Positions 8,886-17,126 of a stretch of 64,000 nt of DNA are shown piece by piece. The notes under the pieces are model-generated. The model worked only from the letters and a program-made list of their open reading frames with translations, was not told the DNA's origin and did not search any database. Position 1 is the stretch's first letter. Each line of letters starts with the position of its first letter. The position numbers and the translations under genes are program-made. Source of the DNA: Qipengyuania_B thermophila (GTDB lineage: Bacteria > Pseudomonadota > Alphaproteobacteria > Sphingomonadales > Sphingomonadaceae); assembly GCF_004153605.1 (NCBI RefSeq), contig NZ_SDSI01000001.1, positions 310,001 through 374,000 of the forward strand. Reading direction: 5' to 3'.

Positions 8886-9008
8886 ACCTGAGCACAATCG
8901 ACGATACCTGGGCTGGACGAGCGGCGGAACTCCTTTTTTGCCAGAAGGCATTCAAACGTCAGGAATGTTCACGTAACTGGCTCAATCAATTTCCGTACAA
9001 TTCGGCGG

Positions 9009-9950
9009 TCACGCCGGTTTCCGATCACGGAAATCCCAGAGTGGAATGCCCATCTTGCGCGCCTTGTCGGCAAGGTTGTCCTGAATGCCCGTGCCGGGGA
9101 AGACCACGAGCCCGACTGGCAAGGATTCGAGCATGCGATCATTGCGCTTGAACGGTGCGGCCTTCTTGTGCCGGTTCCAGTCGGGACGAAAGGCAACTTG
9201 CGGTACGCGCCGGGCATCGGCCCAGCAGGCGGCGGCGCGCTCAGCGCCGGTCGGTGTAGCCCCGTGCAGGAGTACCATATCGGCATGGCGAGCATGGACC
9301 CGGTCGAGCGCATCCCAGATCGCTGCATGGTCATTGCAATCAGGGCCACCTGTAAAGCCGACGCGTGTTCCTTGAGGGAGCATCACGCGAGCCTTCTCGC
9401 GGACGCGCTTGTCGAGGAAATCCCGGCTATCAATGACGGCGGAGGTAAGCGCCTTGTGATTGACCCGCGATCCCGAGCGCGGTGTCCAGGCCTTGCGCAT
9501 ATGGATGCGGAACTGATCGGCTGCGGTATCGCGAAAGAACTCCATCGTGTCGCGGCGCTCGATCATCGATACGCCTTCACAGATTGAACGCTCCAGTTCG
9601 ACCGAACGAACTTCGCTGCCGTCCTGCTCGCGCTGCAGTCGCTTTTGCGCCTGCTCGTTGTCGTCGAGGTCGCGTTCGATTCGCTCGGCCGAGCGATGGA
9701 AGACGTTGACCAGCTGCCAGAGCAGATCCTCAAGATCGGGTTCGATCCGGGTGTCGATCAGCGCTGCGACCATGCCGTCGAACATGTCGGCAACCGCGCC
9801 GCCTGCGAGCCTGGCTTCGGGCAACGGACGTGCGTCGGGCTCGTCGTCGAAGGGGCGATAGCCATAGAGCTGCATTTCCTGGAGGAGATAGGCGGTAGGA
9901 CCGGGTTCGCTCTGGCCCTCGTCATCGAAATGGTCGGAAGCGTTTTGCAT
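9009..9950 (-). CDS. DUF2493 (SLOG-like) protein
   Basis: A 313-residue protein common on alphaproteobacterial ICEs. The C-terminal third is the DUF2493/YspA domain of the SLOG superfamily: RVGFTGGPDCNDHAAIWDAL, then LLHGATPTGAERAAACWA and GLVVFPGTGIQDNLADKARK. SLOG domains bind nucleotides or nucleic acids. The N-terminal part is acidic and helical, with ERIERDLDDNEQAQKRLQRE as a likely coiled coil. ATG at 9950 is used. It stands apart from its neighbours by more than 100 bases on each side. No function is established. Confidence 0.83.
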   Translation of the reverse strand: MQNASDHFDDEGQSEPGPTAYLLQEMQLYGYRPFDDEPDARPLPEARLAGGAVADMFDGMVAALIDTRIEPDLEDLLWQLVNVFHRSAERIERDLDDNEQAQKRLQREQDGSEVRSVELERSICEGVSMIERRDTMEFFRDTAADQFRIHMRKAWTPRSGSRVNHKALTSAVIDSRDFLDKRVREKARVMLPQGTRVGFTGGPDCNDHAAIWDALDRVHARHADMVLLHGATPTGAERAAACWADARRVPQVAFRPDWNRHKKAAPFKRNDRMLESLPVGLVVFPGTGIQDNLADKARKMGIPLWDFRDRKPA

Positions 9951-10265
9951 GATTGTCTCCGCATCTCACGCCGCGCCACTCGCGGCTTCGTGGCGACGCC
10001 GGGCGGCAGGGGAGGCAGGGATGCACCCGCGCTCTCGCGGGCCGGAGCGACAGCGGAGGATGGAAGAAGACGCCTATTTTGCTTCGCGATGCAAAGGAGC
10101 ACCGCTCCGGCGGAAAATAGGCGCCGCTCGCCCATTGCAGCGCCTGGCGCCCATGCCGCAGTCGCCCCTTCACGAAGCCGTTGCGCGGCAACCGACCGAT
10201 TGCGGAAAATTTTCAATGCGCTCCTGCCAAAGAGACGGGCGAGCGATGGGCATCACCGCTTCCCT
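9951..10265. other. 315-base intergenic region with structured element
   Basis: No convincing gene. A nested inverted repeat stands out: CGCCTATTTT (10071-10080) pairs with AAAATAGGCG (10114-10123), and within the loop GGAGC pairs with GCTCC across three bases. It could be a terminator of the Toprim/helicase operon, a leader structure for the DUF2493 gene, or a small structured RNA. The remaining sequence is GC-rich without other clear signals. Confidence 0.4.
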
Positions 10266-11306
10266 CTATGGTCGCAAAAATGCAGCCGCATCGTCGCCGA
10301 AAAGTTGTGCCCGCAGTGCCATCGCCAGCTGCTCGGCACCGTCAGCCTGCAAGTCAGTGTTGAAGTCATCGCGGCTGGGTTTCAGCGCGATGACCTCGAT
10401 CCCGGTCCCGGCAACACGGTGTTGAAGCGTTGCCATAGCGTTTTCGCCAGCCGTATCGTTATCGCACCCTACGTAGAGGCGACGCAGGGCAGGAGGGAGG
10501 TTCACAGCAGCCAGATGGGCAGCCGACAGGCAGGCGATCATCGGCACTTCCGGCAGGACGTGGCGGAGCGACAATGTGGTTTCGATGCCTTCGGCTGCGA
10601 GCATGACCGGACCGGCTAGCCCGAAGCGGACGCCATTGCCCAGAAGACCGCCCATAGCGCGGCGTGGATTGGTGATCTGCGCCTTGGTGCATGTCGCGGG
10701 CTCGAGCCAGGTTCGGTGAACGCCGGTGATTGCACCGTGAAGATCAGTGACAGCAGCGATCATCGCAGGCCACGCACGTGGTGTGTCGGGAGAGTCTCGG
10801 CGGGACGGACGGTAGTAGCACGAGGGATGGAAGCGAAGAGCCTGGCCATGTCCGGCTGACACGAGCGACCGGCCTTCCAGATACTGCGAGACGACAGTGC
10901 TCTCGATCGGCTTTGAGGCGGCCCAGAGTCGCCGTGCTGCCTCGGCGGTTCCAGGCCGTGCCTTCGCCGTTCGTGCATTCTCCACATGGGCATCCACTTG
11001 CGGCAGACTCAAGAAGCGACGCGCTTCCTCCAGCGTCTCGCGCATCGAATGGTGGCCGGATGCGGCGGCGATGATATCGAGCAGGTCGCCATGCTCGCCA
11101 GTATGGGCATCGGTCCATTTTCCCGCAGCCCCGCGCCCGTCCGCCGATGTGCTGAGGCGAACATAGAGACTTTGGCCGGGCGAGTTTCGCGCATCACCGA
11201 CCAGCCAGTAGCGTCCTTCCTTGCGTCCGGCAGCGAGGTAGCGGCGGCATACGGCCTCTGCACATTCGCCAAGGCGGCGGGCAATGTCACGGGCGGGACT
11301 GTCCAT
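10266..11306 (-). CDS. Toprim-domain (primase-like) protein
   Basis: A 346-residue protein. The middle and C-terminal part is a Toprim domain: VMLAAEGIETTLSLRHV carries the conserved glutamate and RRLYVGCDNDTAGENAM the D-x-D motif. The N-terminal part (GDLLDIIAAASGHHSMRETLEEARRFL) resembles the region before Toprim in ICE and plasmid primase-like proteins. It probably primes or processes ICE DNA after transfer. The start is ATG at 11306, with AAGGAG upstream, 13 bases after the stop of the helicase gene, so both are in one operon. Confidence 0.82.
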   Translation of the reverse strand: MDSPARDIARRLGECAEAVCRRYLAAGRKEGRYWLVGDARNSPGQSLYVRLSTSADGRGAAGKWTDAHTGEHGDLLDIIAAASGHHSMRETLEEARRFLSLPQVDAHVENARTAKARPGTAEAARRLWAASKPIESTVVSQYLEGRSLVSAGHGQALRFHPSCYYRPSRRDSPDTPRAWPAMIAAVTDLHGAITGVHRTWLEPATCTKAQITNPRRAMGGLLGNGVRFGLAGPVMLAAEGIETTLSLRHVLPEVPMIACLSAAHLAAVNLPPALRRLYVGCDNDTAGENAMATLQHRVAGTGIEVIALKPSRDDFNTDLQADGAEQLAMALRAQLFGDDAAAFLRP

Positions 11307-11319
11307 GCACCGGGCTCCT

Positions 11320-14300
11320 TCATGCGGCCTTGCGTGGAGTGACGCGCACAACCGGGAACCGGTCGAGCAGCTTTTCCAACACATCACCGCCGACAGCCCC
11401 TGTCGGCACGTAGAGGCGGAGTTTCCATGAGACGATCTCGGAGATCAAGCCCATAGACTTGAGCCGTTCGACCCCCAGATCGTTGAAGCCGGTCAGTTCG
11501 ATGCGCCATTCGTTCATCGCGCGAACGCGGCGCAAGGTCTGACCCTCTGCGATCTCGATCGATGCCTCGTCGGCGATCAGCATCGACCAGGCCGTGTCCG
11601 GCGTGATTTGCGGGGCAGCGTCCGGGACAATGCTTGTTGCCCAGGCCGGTGAAACGCGGCGTCCGATGACACGTTCACCTGCATCGGTCTGAAGGCGATA
11701 GACCCGTGTCGATTCGTTCGGGAGACGTCTCCAGATCGGCAGAAGCAACCCTGTCACCATGTGCAAGGTCGAGATTTCGAATTCGGGCAGTTCGGCAAGT
11801 TCGCCGGTCCATGCGGCACAAAAGCTGGCACGATCCGCCTTTTCCCAGTGGCTCGTAGCAAACAGGTCCGCGAAGAGGAAGGAAGCTTCCATCGGCCGTA
11901 CGAGGCGGACCCGGGCGAGTATGGCACCGTCATCATCGACAATGCTGCGGGCACGCAATTTGACGGCGGCCCGGCCGGATCGGGCGTTGATCATCAGATC
12001 GGCGTGCTCCTCGCCCGCCAGTTCCAAAGCGCGCTCAAGCGATACGGGTGTGAGCTTTTCTTTGCGCGAGATGGTGAGCAAGTGGGTCAGCGCACCGGTC
12101 CCCGGATGCGTGTAGATCGTGCGCCGCTCCGAGATCGTGAAACTCTCGGCCTGGAGAGTTTCAAGGCCAGTCTCGAATGTGCCGCTCGCGATCGCGCCTT
12201 CGATCCGGGCGGTAAGAAGGCCCTCGAATGCCTCAAACAGGATATTCTGAAGGTCGATTGTCAGCGCCAGCATCCGGTTGAGGAACGTCGTGATGCCGGG
12301 CAATTCGTCCTTGATGCCGCCATCGCTGTCGAGCAGTGAAAGCCCCGTCGCTGTCTCGAAGGCGGTGAGAGAGCATCCTTCGATCCGCCCGCGCACCAGC
12401 AGCATGTAAAGCTGGCGCAAGGCATCGCGGGCGTAGAAGGATTCGAGATTATCCTCGGGCCGGAACATATTCTGCCCGCCGGTCTGGCGTTGGCCACGGG
12501 TGATGGCACCGAGGCTGTCGAGACGCCGCGCAATTGTTGAGATGAACCGCTTCTGCGCCTTCACATCGGTCGAAACCGGCCGAAACAGCGGTGGCTGCTT
12601 CTGATTGGTGCGATTGGTCCGGCCAAAGCCTTGTATGGCGGCATCTGCCTTCCACCCGGCCTCCAGCAGATAGTGAATCCGGCGTCGCTGGTTCTTCGCG
12701 CCAAGGTCGGCATGATAGGAACGGCCGGTGCCGCCTGCTTCGGAAAACACCAGGATGCGTTTGGCGTCGTCCATGAAGGCATGGGTCTCGGCGATGTTCG
12801 CTGATGCGGGCCGGTTCTCGACAGCGAAGCGGACGGAACCGTCATTGCCTGTGCGCGGCACGATCCGGCGCGACCGGCCGGTAACTTCGGCCACAGCATC
12901 GCTCCCGAAGTACTGAACGATCTGATCGAGTGCGCCCGGCACAGGCGGCAGCGCGGCAAGACCTTCGATCATTTGGTCGCGGCGGCGGCAGGCCTCGCGA
13001 TTGAGCACCGGATTGCCGTCGCCATCGAAGACAGGCCGTGATGCGAGATTTCCTTCGCCATCAGTATAGGGCTCGTAAAGCTGAACCGGAAAGCTGTGTT
13101 CCAGGTACGACAGAACATATTCGCGCGGCGTAATGTCCAGGCGGACATCGTCCCACTGGTCGGTGGGAATTTCGGCAAGGCGCCGTTCCTGCAGCGCCTC
13201 ACCGGTCGAGACAATTTGCACGACTGCGGCGTGGCCTGCTTCAAGATCGCTCTCGATCGACGCAATGGTGCTCGGGGTCTGCATGGCGGTAATGAGGTGG
13301 TTGAAGAAGCGTTGTTTCACGCTTTCAAACGCCGATCGCGCTGCCGATTTCGCCTGGGCATTGAGCGTGCCGTGTGCCGAGCTGGTTACGCCGGACGCCT
13401 CAAGCGCGGCATCGAGATGGGTGTGAATGATCTGGAACGCCGCGGCATAGGCGTCGTAGATGCGGACCTGCTCTGCACTCAGTCGATGCTCGAGAAGGTC
13501 GTATTCGACGCCGTCGAACGAGAGCGAGCGGGCGGCATAGAGGCCCAAAGCCTTCAAATCGCGTGCCAGCACTTCCATCGCCGCAACGCCGCCTTCCTCG
13601 ATGGCCGATACGAAGTCCGCGCGCGATGCGAACGGAAAGTCTTCGCCGCCCCATAGGCCGAGCCGCTGCGCATAGGCGAGGTTTTGCACGGTCGTGGCAC
13701 CGGTTGCAGACACATAGAGAACGCGCGCATTGGGCAGCGCGTGCTGGAGGCGCAGGCCTGCACGCCCCTGCTGAGAGGCAGCGACATCGCCGCGCTCGCC
13801 TTTGCCGCCCGCCGCATTGGCCATCGCGTGGGCTTCATCGAAAACGATGATGCCGTCGAAGTCGCGCCCTAGCCACTCAACGATCTGGCTGACCCTGCTG
13901 GCCTTGCCCGACCGCGCCTGCGAGCGCAGGGTTGCGTAGGTCGTGAACAATATGCCCTCGGCGAGCCGGATTGGCGTCCCCTGCCGGTAGCGGGACAAGG
14001 GCGTCACAAGTAAACGTTCTTGCCCGAGAGCGGACCAGTCGCGCTGTGCGTCTTCGAGCAAGCGATCCGAGACCGAAATCCACACCGCGCGGCGGCGTCC
14101 CTTGCACCAATTGTCGAGGATGATGCCTGCGACCTGACGCCCTTTGCCCGCACCGGTCCCGTCACCCAGAAACCAACCCCTGCGGAAACGAACTGCGCCT
14201 TCAGCATCATCCGCGGCTGCAGACACGACGTCCCAGGTCGCATCTACCGCCCATGCGCCTGACAAGTGCCCAGCATGGGCTTCGCCAGCGTAGATGATGG

Positions 14301-15657
14301 CTTCAAGCTGCGCGTCCGAAAGGGTGCCGTTCGCCACCAGCGTCGCCGGGATATGGGGCCGATAGCTGGGCTTGGGCGGTGCGACCGATGCCATCGACGC
14401 TGACTGGACGAGCGGCGTCGGATGAGGTTGTGCGCCGGGAATAACCAGCGATTGCAACCCATAGGCTTCGTAGATCGTGTCGCCGAGCCGCTCTGAAGCG
14501 GGCGCCCAATCCACGGTCTGGTAGGCGAGCTCGTCTGCCTCGACCGCAATGACGGTCTCCGATGGTGCAACCACTTGTCGGGGCCGATCGGTCGGCCTCG
14601 ATGGTAAAACCGCAAGCTCTGCCGGCGGCATCGGTGCAACCGGTGGCCGCGGTGGCACAAGGCATTCCACCCATTGCAGCAGGGTCGCAGCATCAGGCGC
14701 GATGCCAGCACTGGGCACAAATTGGGCAGGATCTTCCGCCGGCACCTTGTCGATCACGGTGAGCCGGGTCTCGATTGTCGTTCCGTGCTTGCGATAAATG
14801 CGGCCGTCGATGGCGGCGGTGAAAACAATCCGGCCGCTGCGCTGCAAGGCTTCGAACGCAGCACGCCAATTCCCATTCTCCGGGCAGCATGTCGCTGAAG
14901 TAATCGCGACCAGTCGCCCGCCCGGTTCAAGCCGTGCCAGCGCTGACGCGATGTGCCGGAGCGCGGCATCCTTCATCGCGCGATCGACGTGCGCAATGGC
15001 CGAAAAAGGCGGGTTCATCAGAACAACTGTCGGGCGATGGCCCACGGGTAGCCTGTCGTCGATCGATGCCGCATCATGCTTACTGACGGGCGCATCCATG
15101 ATTTTGCTCAGCAGTTCAGCGCGGGTCTCGCTCAGTTCGTTGAGAACGAGGTTTGCCCGCATTAGCTCGGCGTGCACCGCCAGCATCCCGGTGCCGGCTG
15201 ATGGCTCGAGTACTACATCGCCAGGCTCGATCATTGCAGCGGTCGCAGCAACAAAGGCGAGCCCAAGCGGGGTCGAGAATTGCTGAAGGGCCTGCCCGAC
15301 CTCCGAACGGCGCGTGTGCGTAGGCACGCGTGCCGCGATCCGCTCCAAAGCCGTGAGCATGCGCTGGGGTTCAGGATTGCGGCGGGCCAGCGCTCTGCCA
15401 TAGCGACGAAGAAGCAGAATCTGGGCGGCTTCGCAGGCGTCATACGCCATCTTCCAGTCCCATGCCCCTTCGGCATCGCTCCGGGTAAAGGCACCGGTCA
15501 TGACATCGCGCAATTGAGTGCTGCTGATGGGCGAGCCTGTTTCCAGCAAAGGAAGCAGCGCATTTGCTGCGGCGAACAGTGCAGCCGAGCGGGGGCTGGT
15601 AAGGCGCATGGAAGTGGGCGACGCGGCGCAGGCCGCATCGGCTAGAGTGTCGGACAT
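11320..15657 (-). CDS. Methylase/Strawberry-notch helicase fusion protein
   Basis: A 1445-residue bacterial Strawberry-notch-family protein. Around residues 140-220 an adenine-methylase-like domain shows VVLEPSAGTGMLAVHAELM and the catalytic-type VVLMNPPFSA. The SF2 helicase part begins near 490: Walker A-like GDGTGAGKGRQVAGIILDN, then IVFDEAHAMANA and LYVSATGATTVQNLAYA. The C-terminal half has IQGFGRTNRTNQKQPP. These giant proteins recur on ICEs of Alphaproteobacteria, where they may protect or remodel incoming DNA; the role is not proven. The gene heads an operon with the Toprim protein. Confidence 0.88.
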   Translation of the reverse strand: MSDTLADAACAASPTSMRLTSPRSAALFAAANALLPLLETGSPISSTQLRDVMTGAFTRSDAEGAWDWKMAYDACEAAQILLLRRYGRALARRNPEPQRMLTALERIAARVPTHTRRSEVGQALQQFSTPLGLAFVAATAAMIEPGDVVLEPSAGTGMLAVHAELMRANLVLNELSETRAELLSKIMDAPVSKHDAASIDDRLPVGHRPTVVLMNPPFSAIAHVDRAMKDAALRHIASALARLEPGGRLVAITSATCCPENGNWRAAFEALQRSGRIVFTAAIDGRIYRKHGTTIETRLTVIDKVPAEDPAQFVPSAGIAPDAATLLQWVECLVPPRPPVAPMPPAELAVLPSRPTDRPRQVVAPSETVIAVEADELAYQTVDWAPASERLGDTIYEAYGLQSLVIPGAQPHPTPLVQSASMASVAPPKPSYRPHIPATLVANGTLSDAQLEAIIYAGEAHAGHLSGAWAVDATWDVVSAAADDAEGAVRFRRGWFLGDGTGAGKGRQVAGIILDNWCKGRRRAVWISVSDRLLEDAQRDWSALGQERLLVTPLSRYRQGTPIRLAEGILFTTYATLRSQARSGKASRVSQIVEWLGRDFDGIIVFDEAHAMANAAGGKGERGDVAASQQGRAGLRLQHALPNARVLYVSATGATTVQNLAYAQRLGLWGGEDFPFASRADFVSAIEEGGVAAMEVLARDLKALGLYAARSLSFDGVEYDLLEHRLSAEQVRIYDAYAAAFQIIHTHLDAALEASGVTSSAHGTLNAQAKSAARSAFESVKQRFFNHLITAMQTPSTIASIESDLEAGHAAVVQIVSTGEALQERRLAEIPTDQWDDVRLDITPREYVLSYLEHSFPVQLYEPYTDGEGNLASRPVFDGDGNPVLNREACRRRDQMIEGLAALPPVPGALDQIVQYFGSDAVAEVTGRSRRIVPRTGNDGSVRFAVENRPASANIAETHAFMDDAKRILVFSEAGGTGRSYHADLGAKNQRRRIHYLLEAGWKADAAIQGFGRTNRTNQKQPPLFRPVSTDVKAQKRFISTIARRLDSLGAITRGQRQTGGQNMFRPEDNLESFYARDALRQLYMLLVRGRIEGCSLTAFETATGLSLLDSDGGIKDELPGITTFLNRMLALTIDLQNILFEAFEGLLTARIEGAIASGTFETGLETLQAESFTISERRTIYTHPGTGALTHLLTISRKEKLTPVSLERALELAGEEHADLMINARSGRAAVKLRARSIVDDDGAILARVRLVRPMEASFLFADLFATSHWEKADRASFCAAWTGELAELPEFEISTLHMVTGLLLPIWRRLPNESTRVYRLQTDAGERVIGRRVSPAWATSIVPDAAPQITPDTAWSMLIADEASIEIAEGQTLRRVRAMNEWRIELTGFNDLGVERLKSMGLISEIVSWKLRLYVPTGAVGGDVLEKLLDRFPVVRVTPRKAA

Positions 15658-15743
15658 GATGAGGACTCCGGGAGAATGGAGAAAGGAAAGCCCGCGCCCA
15701 AGGCTCTTTCGATGCTATGGCGCGGTCATGGGCAACGGGCAGG

Positions 15744-16559
15744 TCATCGAGGCGAAAGTTCGATCTCGCCGTGCCTGTCCGGGTCGATGACGAAACCGTG
15801 GCGGCCACGGTGTGCATAGTCTTCACCGGGAACGAGGAATGCTCGCTTTGGCGAGGCGTCGCGCCGACCACCCAGCGACGCGATTACCTCGACGTAACCG
15901 GGGGGCGATGCTGTTGTCCTGGCGGAAATGACGACCCAGTCTTGGGTATGCCTGCGGGAAAATTCGTCGCGCTCACGGGAAAAGGATTCACCTGGCGCCA
16001 GTGCCCGTCCGTGGATCGCTTCCCAGGCGTCGGGGCACCAGTCGCGCAATATCCGGTCAGCTGAGGCCTGCTCACGGTAGGTGAAGAGGTCAGGATAACC
16101 GGCTGCAACCCTCGCCCAGTCTCCATCCTCCTCATACCATCCGCCAGCGATGCGCAGCGCTTCTGGCATGGCCTTGTTGCGCATACGATCGAGCTTGAAC
16201 CCGCCATGCCCCGCAGTGGAGTGAAAAACGATCCCCGGGGCATAGACCGTGGCGGTCTGCGATTTGCCCCAAGGCGTCGAAATGGGATGGACCGTCTCGA
16301 TCCGCCCGAGCGCCTCGCGCTGGCGCACATGAAGCGCGATGTCTCCGACATAGGCCCGGAAGGCTTGGTGGTCGCTGACCGAGCATTCAGCACCGTAAAC
16401 ATCTGCGCGGTTCCACTCGTGTAAGGGGCGACTGAGACGCCAAGCCGATGCGACCGAAAAGCCGGCGTCTATCGGAATGGCGATATAGGCGAGATCACCC
16501 ACGCGCGCGGCCATATCGCCATCGCGCGTGGTACCAAATTCGACCATGATGGCGCTCAT
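15744..16559 (-). CDS. DUF7007-type hypothetical protein
   Basis: A 271-residue protein of ICE-associated type. The central block STPWGKSQTATVYAPGIVF, followed by HSTAGHGGFKLDRM and GWYEEDGDWARV, matches what I recognise as the DUF7007 domain. No signal peptide or membrane segment is present. It overlaps the end of the upstream 158-residue gene by four bases (ATGA) and lies 86 bases before the helicase gene. Function unknown. Confidence 0.72.
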   Translation of the reverse strand: MSAIMVEFGTTRDGDMAARVGDLAYIAIPIDAGFSVASAWRLSRPLHEWNRADVYGAECSVSDHQAFRAYVGDIALHVRQREALGRIETVHPISTPWGKSQTATVYAPGIVFHSTAGHGGFKLDRMRNKAMPEALRIAGGWYEEDGDWARVAAGYPDLFTYREQASADRILRDWCPDAWEAIHGRALAPGESFSRERDEFSRRHTQDWVVISARTTASPPGYVEVIASLGGRRDASPKRAFLVPGEDYAHRGRHGFVIDPDRHGEIELSPR

Positions 16560-17032
16560 GCCGCCCTCCTCGTCGTTGGCGGGAGGATGACCGGGTCCGG
16601 ATCGCTGACAATCTCCGTCCGCATGTTCGAGTAACGATTGACTTGCATCCAGCTCTCGGCGGCAGCCAGGTTGCTGGCGAGATGACGCAGCTCATCGCGA
16701 CCATCGACACTGGTCAGGATGCGCACGGAACCCGCTCGCGGGGTCTCGACAATCTCAAAATGCAGACTGCTATCGAGGCCATAGGCGCGCCGCACGGTCA
16801 GGACGATCGTGCCCTGACTGCCATAATCGCCCAGGTGGAGCATGAAGTGGGGCGGCGAGTTGAAACTTGCGCTGACGTAACCCGGATAGCGCTCGACCAA
16901 GCGACCCACGCCGTTTTCATGCTCCCATGCCCTCAGCTTGCGCCTGAAACGGGCCGGAGGACGGGGTTTGCCATTGGAGTAGCGGATCAGGCTGCCGAGC
17001 GGAGCGCTGGTGTAGATTTGCTGGGCTGACAC
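16556..17032 (-). CDS. Conserved hypothetical ICE protein
   Basis: A 158-residue protein whose family I do not recognise. It is soluble and basic at the N-terminus (YSNGKPRPPARFRRKLRAWE), and its centre, HFMLHLGDYGSQGTIVLTVRR, suggests a beta-rich fold. The GTG at 17032 is preferred because GAGGAA stands upstream; the longer frame to 17185 would run through the hairpin after the ParB gene. It is translationally coupled to the DUF7007 gene (four-base overlap), so the two probably act together. Confidence 0.6.
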   Translation of the reverse strand: MSAQQIYTSAPLGSLIRYSNGKPRPPARFRRKLRAWEHENGVGRLVERYPGYVSASFNSPPHFMLHLGDYGSQGTIVLTVRRAYGLDSSLHFEIVETPRAGSVRILTSVDGRDELRHLASNLAAAESWMQVNRYSNMRTEIVSDPDPVILPPTTRRAA

Positions 17033-17052
17033 GGGATATTCCTCAAGAAATG

Positions 17053-17083
17053 CGAAAGCCCGACGCAGTGGCCGGGCTTTGCG
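17053..17083 (-). terminator. Hairpin between ParB and the next gene
   Basis: AAAGCCCG and CGGGCTTT form an 8-bp stem with a 10-base loop, about 45 bases after the ParB stop on the minus strand. It is followed by a modestly T-rich stretch. It may partly terminate transcription, or stabilise the ParB message, before the downstream small genes. Confidence 0.5.
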
Positions 17084-17126
17084 GGAAAAGGGAAAGAGCA
17101 AGGCGGCTCTTGCCGCCCTGCCGGTT

